Assembly (NCBI GenBank): GCA_039565995.1 | Contig: CP154795.1 | Location: forward strand, 2,294,001-2,358,000 | Origin: Propionibacteriaceae bacterium ZF39 | Lineage (GTDB): Bacteria; Actinomycetota; Actinomycetes; Propionibacteriales; Propionibacteriaceae | Reading direction: 5' to 3' | DNA length: 64,000 nt | Part shown: piece by piece, positions 50,648 to 57,733 of the stretch | Layout of the letters: each line of letters starts with the position of its first letter | Numbering within the stretch: position 1 is the first letter of the stretch | Made by a program: the position numbers and the translations under genes | Notes under the pieces: model-generated | What the model was told of the DNA's origin: nothing | Seen by the model: only the letters and a program-made list of their open reading frames with translations | The model's database searches: none

Positions 50648-51925
50648 TCAGCCCTGGGCGTCCAGCTGCGCCTGGACCTTGGTCAGGACCGCCTCCGGCG
50701 AGTCGTTCGCGACCGTGCCGGCAGTGCCCTGGAGGGCCTTCTGGAGGGCATCCCACTTGGGGTTGCCGACCGGGAGGAACTTCACATAGGTGAGAGCCTC
50801 ATAGAACTCCGCGTTGGCGGTGTCCTCCGCGCGACCCTTCTCGATCATCGACTGGGTCACCGGAAGGAGGCCGGTGCCCTTGTACCAGGTCTCGTAGAGC
50901 TTATCGCTGTACATCAGGTCGAGGAACTGCTTGGTGGCTTCCTTGCGGTTCGCATCCTCGTTCTTGAACGCCACGATGAAGTCGGTCACACCGAACGCCA
51001 CCGGGTCGCCGCCCTTGGACGGGATCGGGGCCACGGCGAACTTGGTCTGCGGGAAGTTCTCGCGCGTGACCTTGAGCAGGCCGGAGTGGCTGAGCATCAT
51101 GCCGAGCTTGCCGTTGTTGAACAGGTCAGCGGCCTGCTGACGGTTGGTCGCACCCGGGTTGGGCTGGGTCGCGCCCGCGTCGATGAGCTTCTTCATCTCG
51201 CCGAACGCCTCGACCGCCGTCGGCTGGTTGGCCACGAGCTTGTCACCCTGGACCCAGTCGCCACCGGCGCCCCAGAGCCACAGCGACGACTCGACCTGGG
51301 CCTCTTCCTGCCCGAGCGGCAGGCCATAACCATAGGTGTCGGCACCGAGTTCACTGATCTTCTTGGCCGCATCCTCGAGCTCGGCCCACGTCTTGGGCGC
51401 CTCGGCGATGCCGGCCTGCTGGAACAGGTCGGTGTTGTAGGCGAGCATCCGCGAGCTGGCGATATCGGGCGCAGCCCACTGCGTGCCGTCGGAACCCTCA
51501 CCGTTCTTCAGCAGGGCGGGCTCGATCGAGGACAGGGTCTCCGGGCTCATGACCTCGTTGATCGGATAGAGCAGACCCTCGCTGGCCGCGCCGGCGAAGG
51601 CGTTGTCGTTGAGGATGTCCGGGAAGTCCCGCGCCTGGATCCGCGCCTGGACCTTCGACGAGAAGTCGTCCCAGCCCTCGATCTGGAGCTCCACCTTCAC
51701 ATTGGGCTGCTTCTCGTTGAACTTGGTGATGATCTTCTCCCAGTCCGACTTCGACGAATCGGAATAGGACGGCGCCAGGATCTTGATCGTGGTCGCGGGC
51801 AGCTTGCCGTCGGGCCCGGTCTCGGCGGGGCCGGTGGAGGACGAGGAGCCTCCACCTCCGCAGGCCGTCAGGGTGAGCGCTGTGGCCAGTCCGAGGGCCA
51901 CGAGCGTCTTGCGGATTCTGGTCAT
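50648..51925 (-). CDS. Carbohydrate ABC transporter substrate-binding lipoprotein
   Basis: The 425-residue protein starts with a lipoprotein signal peptide ending in LTLTACGGGG (lipobox LTAC, Cys22) and a Ser/Gly-rich spacer. The rest is a CUT1-type binding protein (SBP_bac_1; KVELQIEGWDDFSSKVQARI, PDIL, WYKGTGLLP). It captures an oligosaccharide or sugar outside the membrane for the two permeases downstream. The substrate is not evident. The promoter and a candidate ROK operator lie 50-105 bases upstream. Confidence 0.92.
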   Translation of the reverse strand: MTRIRKTLVALGLATALTLTACGGGGSSSSTGPAETGPDGKLPATTIKILAPSYSDSSKSDWEKIITKFNEKQPNVKVELQIEGWDDFSSKVQARIQARDFPDILNDNAFAGAASEGLLYPINEVMSPETLSSIEPALLKNGEGSDGTQWAAPDIASSRMLAYNTDLFQQAGIAEAPKTWAELEDAAKKISELGADTYGYGLPLGQEEAQVESSLWLWGAGGDWVQGDKLVANQPTAVEAFGEMKKLIDAGATQPNPGATNRQQAADLFNNGKLGMMLSHSGLLKVTRENFPQTKFAVAPIPSKGGDPVAFGVTDFIVAFKNEDANRKEATKQFLDLMYSDKLYETWYKGTGLLPVTQSMIEKGRAEDTANAEFYEALTYVKFLPVGNPKWDALQKALQGTAGTVANDSPEAVLTKVQAQLDAQG

Positions 51926-51975
51926 GTTTTTGACCCTTCTCGACGATGAGTTTGGCGGTGCGGCGCTGGGTGCCG

Positions 51976-52001
51976 TATTTGTTCAGACTCTTGACAAAAT
52001 A
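51976..52001. promoter_or_regulatory. Candidate ROK-repressor operator of the sugar operon
   Basis: The imperfect AT-rich palindrome TATTTGTTCA, 6 bases, TGACAAAATA matches at 8 of 10 positions between arms. It lies immediately downstream of the -10 box of the binding-protein promoter, covering the expected start site. AT-rich dyads of this kind are typical operators of Mlc/NagC/XylR-type ROK repressors. The 8-mer TGAACAAA recurs upstream of the ROK gene itself. Confidence 0.5.
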
Positions 52002-52029
52002 ATGTAGACCTCGATCGACCCCCTGTCGA
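52001..52029 (-). promoter_or_regulatory. Promoter of the sugar operon (TCGACA - 17 - TACATT)
   Basis: On the minus strand the -35 TCGACA (52029-52024), a 17-base spacer and the -10 TACATT (52006-52001) sit about 76 bases before the ATG of the binding-protein gene. Confidence 0.55.
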
Positions 52030-52092
52030 TAGCTGGAGTTCAGCTTTCGGTCACGTTTTGGTCACCAACGATTTCGGTCGCGGGAACGCGCC

Positions 52093-53358
52093 TCAGAGGC
52101 GTACGCCGACCAGGCTCGGATCGTCGAACACCGACTCGAGTGCGAGCAGCGCTCCCCCGCGGGCCGAGGCGGTGGGTCCGAGCGTGGAGGTCTTCAGCTC
52201 CACGGCGGTGCCGGCATCGATGCAACGATCGTCCAGCCCCGCCGCGAGGCGCGGCAGCAGCTGATCGGAGAAGTAGGAGTAGTAGCCACCCAGGACGATC
52301 AGCCTTGGGTTGAGGACATCGACCAGGATCGAGAGCCCCGGGATGAGGGCGACCGCGATGGCCTCGAGGGCCTCGAGGGTGCGGGCGTCTTCCGCGGCCG
52401 CGCGCTCCGCGAGTACGCGTAGTCGCTCCTCCGCCGGCACCAGGGCATCACCGAGGGGGTCGTCGGGGGCGAAGGCGGCCTGCAGCAGGGACTCCAGGCC
52501 CACGGCTGTCTCCCAGCAGCCCAGCCGCCCACAGTTGCAGCGCACGTCGGGCCGACCGAGAGGCAGGTGCCCGACCTCCCCGGAGAAGCCGGACCAGCCC
52601 CGCAGCAGACGGCCGTCGACGATGATGCCGGCGCCGACACCAACCTCTCCCGTGAGGTGGACCAGGTCGTGGATGCCCTGGGCGGCGAGCCGCTGATATT
52701 CGGCCAGGGCCGCCAATTTCGCATCATTCTCGAGATGAATGGTCGGCCCGTCCGCGCCGAGCCGGCGTACCAACTCGTCGCGAAGCGGAATCCCCCGCCA
52801 CCCGAGGTTGGGCGCAAACCGGAGCGCGCCCTCGGAATAGTCGATGATCCCCGGCGGCGACACCGTGATGCCGACGACCTCGACCCCCGCTTCCCGCAGC
52901 GAGTCCAGCGCCCGCCGGAGCAGGCCCGCGACCCGGTCCAGGACGACGTCCATCTCCAGGCGCGCGACGTCGAGGGAGGTGATGACCTCGCGGATCACGG
53001 TCCCGTCGAGGGTGAGGGCGGTCAGGACTGTCTGATGGACGCTGATCTCGAGGCCGATGCCGGCGACCTGAGCTCCGTCGATCGACACCGTCTGACCGGG
53101 TCGCCCGACCGCTCCGTCGCGCAGGACTGCGCCCTCTCTGACGAGCCCGCGCTCGGCCAGATCGCTCACGACGCTCGAGATGGTGGCGCGCGAGAGACCG
53201 GTCTCCGAGGCAAGCCGCGCCCGCGACCGGCCACCGCCGGAACGCAGATGGCGAAGGATGAGCCCCATGTTGGCCGCGCGCATCTCGGCCTGGGCCACGC
53301 GCGCGCCGAGGGAGCCACCCGACCGAGTCGGCCCGGTGCGCCGCGTCGTCTTCGCCAT
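52093..53358 (-). CDS. ROK-family transcriptional repressor
   Basis: The 421-residue protein has an N-terminal winged helix-turn-helix (RARLASETGLSRATISSVVSDLAERGLV) and a C-terminal ROK sugar-kinase-like domain: ExGH in SGEVGHLPLG, the zinc motif CNCGRLGCWE, and the sugar site HLENDAKLAALAE. It likely represses the downstream sugar transporter operon and is relieved by a sugar or sugar phosphate. The start is one of two adjacent ATGs; the second, at 53358, has the better spacing from GGGAGG. A separate inverted repeat upstream suggests autoregulation. Confidence 0.9.
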   Translation of the reverse strand: MAKTTRRTGPTRSGGSLGARVAQAEMRAANMGLILRHLRSGGGRSRARLASETGLSRATISSVVSDLAERGLVREGAVLRDGAVGRPGQTVSIDGAQVAGIGLEISVHQTVLTALTLDGTVIREVITSLDVARLEMDVVLDRVAGLLRRALDSLREAGVEVVGITVSPPGIIDYSEGALRFAPNLGWRGIPLRDELVRRLGADGPTIHLENDAKLAALAEYQRLAAQGIHDLVHLTGEVGVGAGIIVDGRLLRGWSGFSGEVGHLPLGRPDVRCNCGRLGCWETAVGLESLLQAAFAPDDPLGDALVPAEERLRVLAERAAAEDARTLEALEAIAVALIPGLSILVDVLNPRLIVLGGYYSYFSDQLLPRLAAGLDDRCIDAGTAVELKTSTLGPTASARGGALLALESVFDDPSLVGVRL

Positions 53359-53378
53359 CATGCCTCCCAAAGCAATAT

Positions 53379-53403
53379 GGACAGGATATGAACAAACCTG
53401 TCC
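53379..53403. promoter_or_regulatory. Inverted repeat upstream of the ROK gene
   Basis: GGACAGG (53379-53385) and CCTGTCC (53397-53403) are a perfect 7-bp inverted repeat with an 11-base spacer that contains TGAACAAA, shared with the operator at 51976. It lies about 20 bases before the ROK start codon. Confidence 0.45.
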
Positions 53404-53437
53404 CACTTGGCAAGGGGGCGCGCACGGTTGGGGTGGA

Positions 53438-54307
53438 TCAGGGGTCGAGGTCGAGCCCTGCGAGCCGCTTGAACTCCGGCCGCAGGCGACGGGCCACTGG
53501 GCCGGGTGCCGGCCACTCGTGGTGGTCCCAGGCGGCGATGCCCTGAACGTCGCGCGTGCTCGAAGTCAGGAAGACCTCCTCGGCGGCCTGGGCCTCGGCG
53601 AGGGTGACATCGCGCTCGACGATGCCGTCGAACCACTCGAGGACGAGCGCGCGGGTGATGCCGTCGAGGGCGCCGGAGTCGATCGTCGGCGTCGTGATCA
53701 CGCCGTCGAGGACGAAGAAGATGTTGGCGCCGGTCCCCTCGGCGACGTGGCCCTCGGTATTGACGAAGATGCCCTCGCCGCAGCCGCGGTCGCGGGCGTA
53801 CGCCAGCGCGCGAACGTTCTCGCCATAGGACGTGGTCTTCACCCAGGTCATGGCGCCCTGGACGTTGCGGGTCCACGGCAGCGTGATGATGCGATCGGTC
53901 TCCGCAGGCATCTCACAGGGCTCGGCGGAGATGAGGACCATCGGCGTGTGCTGCGTGCGATGCGACCCGAGGGGGCCCAGTCCGCCCGTATAGGTGATCC
54001 GCAGCCGTCCCTCCGGCAGCTCCCAGTCGGAGCGGTCGGCGCTGACCTCGTCGATGCCGCGGCGGATCAGGTCGAGGTCAGGCTCGGGAAGGCCGAGCCT
54101 TTGCGCCGAGCGCTGGAGGCGAGCCAGGTGGCGGGTCGGCGCGAACGGCCCCTTCGGTGTGACTCGGAGGACTTCGAAGACCCCGTCACCGGCGACGAGT
54201 CCGTGATCCGTGGCGGGTACGCGGGCCTCGGCCGGGTCTGCGTACAGCGTCCCGTCGATCCAGGTCCGCAGGCCATTGGGGTACGCCGCATTGCGCTCGT
54301 TGGTCAT
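53438..54307 (-). CDS. Class IV PLP aminotransferase / aminodeoxychorismate lyase-like
   Basis: The 289-residue protein belongs to the IlvE/PabC/D-amino-acid transaminase family. The PLP-lysine is in WVKTTSYGENV (about Lys160), with the EGTGANIFFV phosphate-binding stretch and FLTSSTRDVQG near the end. The length fits PabC or D-amino-acid aminotransferase better than IlvE (about 310-360). No pabA/pabB is adjacent, so PabC is only possible. The start MTNERNAAYPNG was chosen; CATGAT 6 bases upstream could be a leaderless -10. Confidence 0.85.
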   Translation of the reverse strand: MTNERNAAYPNGLRTWIDGTLYADPAEARVPATDHGLVAGDGVFEVLRVTPKGPFAPTRHLARLQRSAQRLGLPEPDLDLIRRGIDEVSADRSDWELPEGRLRITYTGGLGPLGSHRTQHTPMVLISAEPCEMPAETDRIITLPWTRNVQGAMTWVKTTSYGENVRALAYARDRGCGEGIFVNTEGHVAEGTGANIFFVLDGVITTPTIDSGALDGITRALVLEWFDGIVERDVTLAEAQAAEEVFLTSSTRDVQGIAAWDHHEWPAPGPVARRLRPEFKRLAGLDLDP

Positions 54308-54390
54308 GGCCCCATCATGCCCGGCACCGGGGCAGCGCCGAGGGATCCGAACCTCACCTGTCGACCCGTTGGGCGCTAACCACAACCGAT

Positions 54391-54419
54391 TTGCACGGGT
54401 GGAATTCGTGGGCTATGTT
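54391..54419 (+). promoter_or_regulatory. tRNA-cluster promoter (TTGCAC - 17 - TATGTT)
   Basis: The -35 TTGCAC (54391-54396), a 17-base spacer and the -10 TATGTT (54414-54419) lie about 42 bases before the first tRNA of a three-gene cluster. This is a near-consensus sigma-A promoter. Confidence 0.65.
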
Positions 54420-54461
54420 TTTCCCTGCGCCTGATCGAGGGAGACCTCACCAGGAAAGCAT

Positions 54462-54534
54462 GCGGACGTGGCTCAGCTGGTAGAGCATCACCTTGCCAAG
54501 GTGAGGGTCGCGGGTTCGAATCCCGTCGTCCGCT
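54462..54534 (+). tRNA. tRNA-Gly (anticodon GCC)
   Basis: The 73-nt cloverleaf has acceptor GCGGACG/CGTCCGC, anticodon stem CACCT/AGGTG with loop TGCCA region giving GCC, and T-arm GCGGG-TTCGAAT-CCCGT. CCA is not encoded. It is first of a Gly-Cys-Val cluster. Confidence 0.95.
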
Positions 54535-54576
54535 CGGAGTGTGGGACCCCACCCTCGGGAGATTTTCCACTTCCAT

Positions 54577-54647
54577 GGTGGGTTGGCCGAGAGGCGAGGC
54601 AACGGACTGCAAATCCGTGTACACGGGTTCAAATCCCGTACCCACCT
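54577..54647 (+). tRNA. tRNA-Cys (anticodon GCA)
   Basis: The 71-nt cloverleaf has acceptor GGTGGGT/ACCCACC and the loop CTGCAAA with anticodon GCA, followed by T-arm ACGGG-TTCAAAT-CCCGT. It is second in the cluster, 42 bases after tRNA-Gly. Confidence 0.95.
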
Positions 54648-54648
54648 C

Positions 54649-54721
54649 GGGCGGTTGGCGCAGTTGGTAGCGCGCTTCCCTGACACGGAAGAGGTCATCA
54701 GTTCAAATCTGGTACCGCCCA
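54649..54721 (+). tRNA. tRNA-Val (anticodon GAC)
   Basis: The 73-nt cloverleaf has acceptor GGGCGGT/ACCGCCC, anticodon loop CTGACAC (GAC), and T-arm ATCAG-TTCAAAT-CTGGT. It starts one base after tRNA-Cys. Its acceptor and D-arm are identical to the tRNA-Val(CAC) at 45154. Confidence 0.95.
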
Positions 54722-54726
54722 CCACC

Positions 54727-54752
54727 AAAACCCCTGGTCAGCCAGGGGTTTT
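54727..54752 (+). terminator. Rho-independent terminator of the tRNA cluster
   Basis: AAAACCCCTGG, a 4-base loop and CCAGGGGTTTTT form a textbook hairpin with a T-run, directly after tRNA-Val. Confidence 0.9.
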
Positions 54753-54818
54753 TCCATTTCTGAGGGGTACAGCGAGGCCGTGGGCGCACGTCGGGTACAC
54801 GGGAGTACCGTTCTGCCG

Positions 54819-54928
54819 ACTTCGCGCGAGTTCCACACAGTCGCGCTGATTGACCTCACTTCGCGCGTGATATTTCTCGCGCGAAGTGGGGGTAAGCCGC
54901 GCGAAGATGCCCAAGCCGCGCGAAGTGG
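54819..54928. repeat. Cluster of TTCGCGCGA repeats beside the tRNA genes
   Basis: Five copies of TTCGCGCG or its complement CGCGCGAA lie in 110 bases. Copies at 54857-54867 and 54878-54888 form a perfect 11-bp inverted repeat (CACTTCGCGCG, 10 bases, CGCGCGAAGTG). The last two copies, AAGCCGCGCGAAG, are direct repeats 18 bases apart. The cluster lies between the tRNA terminator and the 3' end of the convergent SGNH hydrolase gene. Confidence 0.7.
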
Positions 54929-54942
54929 AGCCGCGGACGGGA

Positions 54943-55560
54943 TCACCCCTCCAGGACAGTCGTGATCAGCGTCCGAGCCAGTTCCTCATGACCGCGTTCG
55001 TCGACATGCCAGGGGTCGGCGTACCAATCGAAACGGTCGGGCAGGTCCTGCCAGTGGGCGAAGTGGTCGACGAGCAGCAGATTCTTGTCCGCAGCGAGGG
55101 CGCGGATGACATCGACGTACGCCGGAAGCGCGGCATGCGTGCCTTCACCGCCGTGACCCGCGGGATAGGGCGTCTGCAGGATCGGCAGACCGCCAAGGCC
55201 GACGACACGCTCGACGAACTTCTCCAAGCCCTCCTGGAAGCGATCGATGCCGGCGATCCCCCAGCCGGCGTCGTTCATGCCGAACAGGATCGTCACCACA
55301 TCGGCCCGGTGCCGCTCGACCCGAGCCGTGAAATCCCACAACGCCTCCCCCACCGTGGCGCCCGCGACGCCGGTGTTGTGCACGACATCCTGCGCGCGCA
55401 CAGGCCCCGCCCCAGTCCGCAGGTGGGCCTCGAAGCGCCCGGCGTACCCGAGCTCCGGTCGCCCCAGCCCCCAGCCCTCGGTGATCGAGTCACCGGTCAG
55501 CAGCCAGGTGATGGGGCCGGCCGACAGAAGCTGATCGAGTGCGGCGCGAGAGGCATCCAT
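54943..55560 (-). CDS. SGNH/GDSL-family hydrolase
   Basis: The 205-residue protein carries the SGNH blocks: LLTGDSITEGW (nucleophile Ser, about residue 25), the Gly in NTGVAGATVGEAL, the Asn in LFGMNDAGWG, and DPWHVDERGH with the catalytic Asp and His. There is no signal peptide, so it is cytoplasmic or non-classically exported. The family hydrolyses esters of lipids or acetylated sugars; the substrate is unknown. TACGGT ends 6 bases before the ATG, a candidate leaderless promoter. Confidence 0.88.
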   Translation of the reverse strand: MDASRAALDQLLSAGPITWLLTGDSITEGWGLGRPELGYAGRFEAHLRTGAGPVRAQDVVHNTGVAGATVGEALWDFTARVERHRADVVTILFGMNDAGWGIAGIDRFQEGLEKFVERVVGLGGLPILQTPYPAGHGGEGTHAALPAYVDVIRALAADKNLLLVDHFAHWQDLPDRFDWYADPWHVDERGHEELARTLITTVLEG

Positions 55561-55577
55561 GACCGCACCGTATCGAC

Positions 55578-56993
55578 CTACGGTTTCCGCACCTCACGCC
55601 CACTCAGTTCCGCGGCACGCCCACGACCGCTGACCAGCCCCACCGCCGCGGCACCGATCCAGGCGAACGCCACCGCGATCAGCGCCCAGCCGAAGTCGGG
55701 CGCCCACAGTCGGATCGTGCGACCCGGGAGCCCGATCACCATCGAGGGTGCCACTAGGGCCAGCACCCCGATCAGCACACAGACCGCGGCGTGCCAGGAA
55801 CGTCCGGGCCGGCGTACGCGAACCACCCCCACCACCAGGCCCGACACCGCGAGCACGAGCAATGCGAACGGACCCCAACCAAGCAGCGGATCACCCCCGA
55901 GGACCGGCGCGGGGGTCTTCCCGACCGCCATGCGTGCGAGGTCCCGCGCGACGGAGGCCAGGCGGGCATCAGCGGCCTGGGCGTACGCATTCGCCACCAC
56001 GACCACCCGCACATCGCGCTCCGGCAACCACAGCACATGGGTGAAGTAGCCCGGCGTCGCACCGGTGTGCTCGACGACCGCGCCACCGGCGAGGGTGCCA
56101 CCGCGCCAGCCGTAGCCGTACCAGAGCGCGGAGCCGTCGGAGACCCGGCCGGCATCGGCCTGCGGCGATTGCATGGCGAGCCGCTCGGCTTCGGCGAGCG
56201 GAAGTGCGCCGCCGTCCTGATGCGCCGCGGCCCACCGGTCGAGGTCATCGAGGGTGCTGACCACATAGCCATAGGGCGCCCCCGAATCGTCATAGCCGCT
56301 GTCGAACGGCACCCAGGTGCCCCACCAGGATCGGTGCCCGGGTCCGGGGTCGAGCGCCGCTTCCGCGCCCGTACGCCCCAGGGCCAGCGGATCCAGCACC
56401 TCGGTGGCCAGGGCCTCGGCGAACGGCCGGCCGGTGACCTCCTCCACCAGCGCGCCGAGCAGGAGGTAGTTGGCATCGGAATAGGCATAGACGCCGAGCG
56501 GTCCGTTCGGAGCATGCTCCGCGGCTTCACCGGCGGCCCGCCGCAACGCCCCGGGCGCGGTGTCGAAGCGATCGGCCAGCACCAGGCCGACGGACTGGTC
56601 ATAGCCGCTGGTGTGCCGCAGGAGATCCCGCACTGTGACACGACGGTGCGGGAACCACGCCAGCCTGGTCGCCACCTCGTCATCGAGCCCGAATCGCCCC
56701 TGCTCGACCAGCCGCAGGACCAACGTCGCCGTGAACGATTTCGACACCGATCCGACGAGCACCGGGGAATCCGCTGCGAACGGCGCCCCCTCTTCCGTTC
56801 GACCCCTCACGTCCTCCCAGCCTCCGTTGCCGGCGGTCACGCGCACCCCGAGTCCGGGCAGATCGAGATCGCGGCGGACGGTCGCGACGTAGTCCTCCCA
56901 TTCGCCGTCCGAGGGCGGAGTCGCTCCGGCCGACGACGCGCCCAGCAGCACCCCTGCCATCAGGAGCCAACAGAGCAATCGAACGATGCGCAT
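55578..56993 (-). CDS. Membrane-anchored serine hydrolase, beta-lactamase/class C type
   Basis: The 471-residue protein has a signal peptide (MRIVRLLCWLLMAGVLLGAS). A beta-lactamase-like domain carries SVSK at residues 82-85 (SxxK) and YSD near 165 in place of YxN, and HTG replaces KTG near 315. Three C-terminal transmembrane helices follow (about 375-465). Such proteins are DD-peptidase or esterase-like rather than true beta-lactamases. It is divergent from a TetR gene across a 90-base region with two palindromes, so it is the likely target of that regulator. The start follows AAAGGTG. Confidence 0.85.
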   Translation of the reverse strand: MRIVRLLCWLLMAGVLLGASSAGATPPSDGEWEDYVATVRRDLDLPGLGVRVTAGNGGWEDVRGRTEEGAPFAADSPVLVGSVSKSFTATLVLRLVEQGRFGLDDEVATRLAWFPHRRVTVRDLLRHTSGYDQSVGLVLADRFDTAPGALRRAAGEAAEHAPNGPLGVYAYSDANYLLLGALVEEVTGRPFAEALATEVLDPLALGRTGAEAALDPGPGHRSWWGTWVPFDSGYDDSGAPYGYVVSTLDDLDRWAAAHQDGGALPLAEAERLAMQSPQADAGRVSDGSALWYGYGWRGGTLAGGAVVEHTGATPGYFTHVLWLPERDVRVVVVANAYAQAADARLASVARDLARMAVGKTPAPVLGGDPLLGWGPFALLVLAVSGLVVGVVRVRRPGRSWHAAVCVLIGVLALVAPSMVIGLPGRTIRLWAPDFGWALIAVAFAWIGAAAVGLVSGRGRAAELSGREVRKP

Positions 56994-57017
56994 GGGATTC
57001 ACCTTTCGCCATAACCG

Positions 57018-57045
57018 TATGATCATATTGCACTCGACCATATGG
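57018..57045. promoter_or_regulatory. Candidate TetR operators in a divergent promoter region
   Basis: Two perfect palindromes, TATGATCATA (57018-57027) and CCATATGG (57038-57045), centred 19 bases apart, lie between the divergent serine hydrolase and TetR genes. This AT-rich island in GC-rich DNA also contains TATATTGG. Confidence 0.5.
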
Positions 57046-57082
57046 ATATATTGGAATCCGGGATGACCCTGAAGGAGCCCGG

Positions 57083-57733
57083 ATGCCCCGCACCGCTGAC
57101 CACGACGCCCGCCGCGAGCAGATCCTGACCGGCCTGATCGAGGTGGCCCTGCGCGAGGGACTGCCCCGGGTCACGATTCCCCGGGTCGCCGCAGCGGCGG
57201 GGATCTCGATCGGGCTGGTCCAGCACTACTTCCCCACCAAGGACGGGTTGCTGGCGGCCGCGCACGCAGCGGTCTGGGACCGTATCGAACGCCGGGCCGA
57301 CGCCGGGGTCACCCGGGCGGAGGCACGGCACGCGCGGATCGAGCACATCCTCGCCGACGCCCTGTGTGAGCTCATCCCTCTCGACGAGGAGCGACGCCGG
57401 GAGTGGTACCTCACTCGCACCTTCTCCGCCGCCGCTCTCGATGACCCCGAGCTGCTGGGGGCCCTGGTCGCGGCCCAGGGCCGGCTGCGTGCCCGGGTGG
57501 CCGGCGCCATCGCGAATGGGCGCTCCTGCGGTGAGGTCGTCGACGATCTCGACGAGCACCTGGAGGCCGCGGCCCTCCTGGCCCGAGTAATGGGACTCGC
57601 CGATCAGGCCGGCTGGCGTACAGGGATCACCGAAGCCGAGGTTCGCCGCATCGTGGCCTGGGATTGCGCGACCGTGTTCAGGGGCCCCTGCACTCGAGAA
57701 CTGGGTGACTCAGCCGCAACTCATTCCGGCTAG
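57083..57733 (+). CDS. TetR-family regulator
   Basis: The 216-residue protein has an N-terminal TetR helix-turn-helix (RREQILTGLIEVALREGLPRVTIPRVAAAAGISIGLVQHYFPTK in the family form, residues 10-55) and a helical ligand domain resembling the BetI subgroup. It probably represses itself and the divergent serine hydrolase gene. The ATG follows AAGGAG. The stop overlaps the convergent MBL-fold gene by four bases. Confidence 0.88.
   Translation: MPRTADHDARREQILTGLIEVALREGLPRVTIPRVAAAAGISIGLVQHYFPTKDGLLAAAHAAVWDRIERRADAGVTRAEARHARIEHILADALCELIPLDEERRREWYLTRTFSAAALDDPELLGALVAAQGRLRARVAGAIANGRSCGEVVDDLDEHLEAAALLARVMGLADQAGWRTGITEAEVRRIVAWDCATVFRGPCTRELGDSAATHSG

Noticed and set aside
48848-51949. 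A 1,033-codon rightward open frame
   Set aside because: It is antisense to the sugar-transport genes, its translation is low-complexity (Arg, Asp, Gly, His), and the opposite strand holds clear permease and binding-protein genes. High-GC codon bias creates such shadows.
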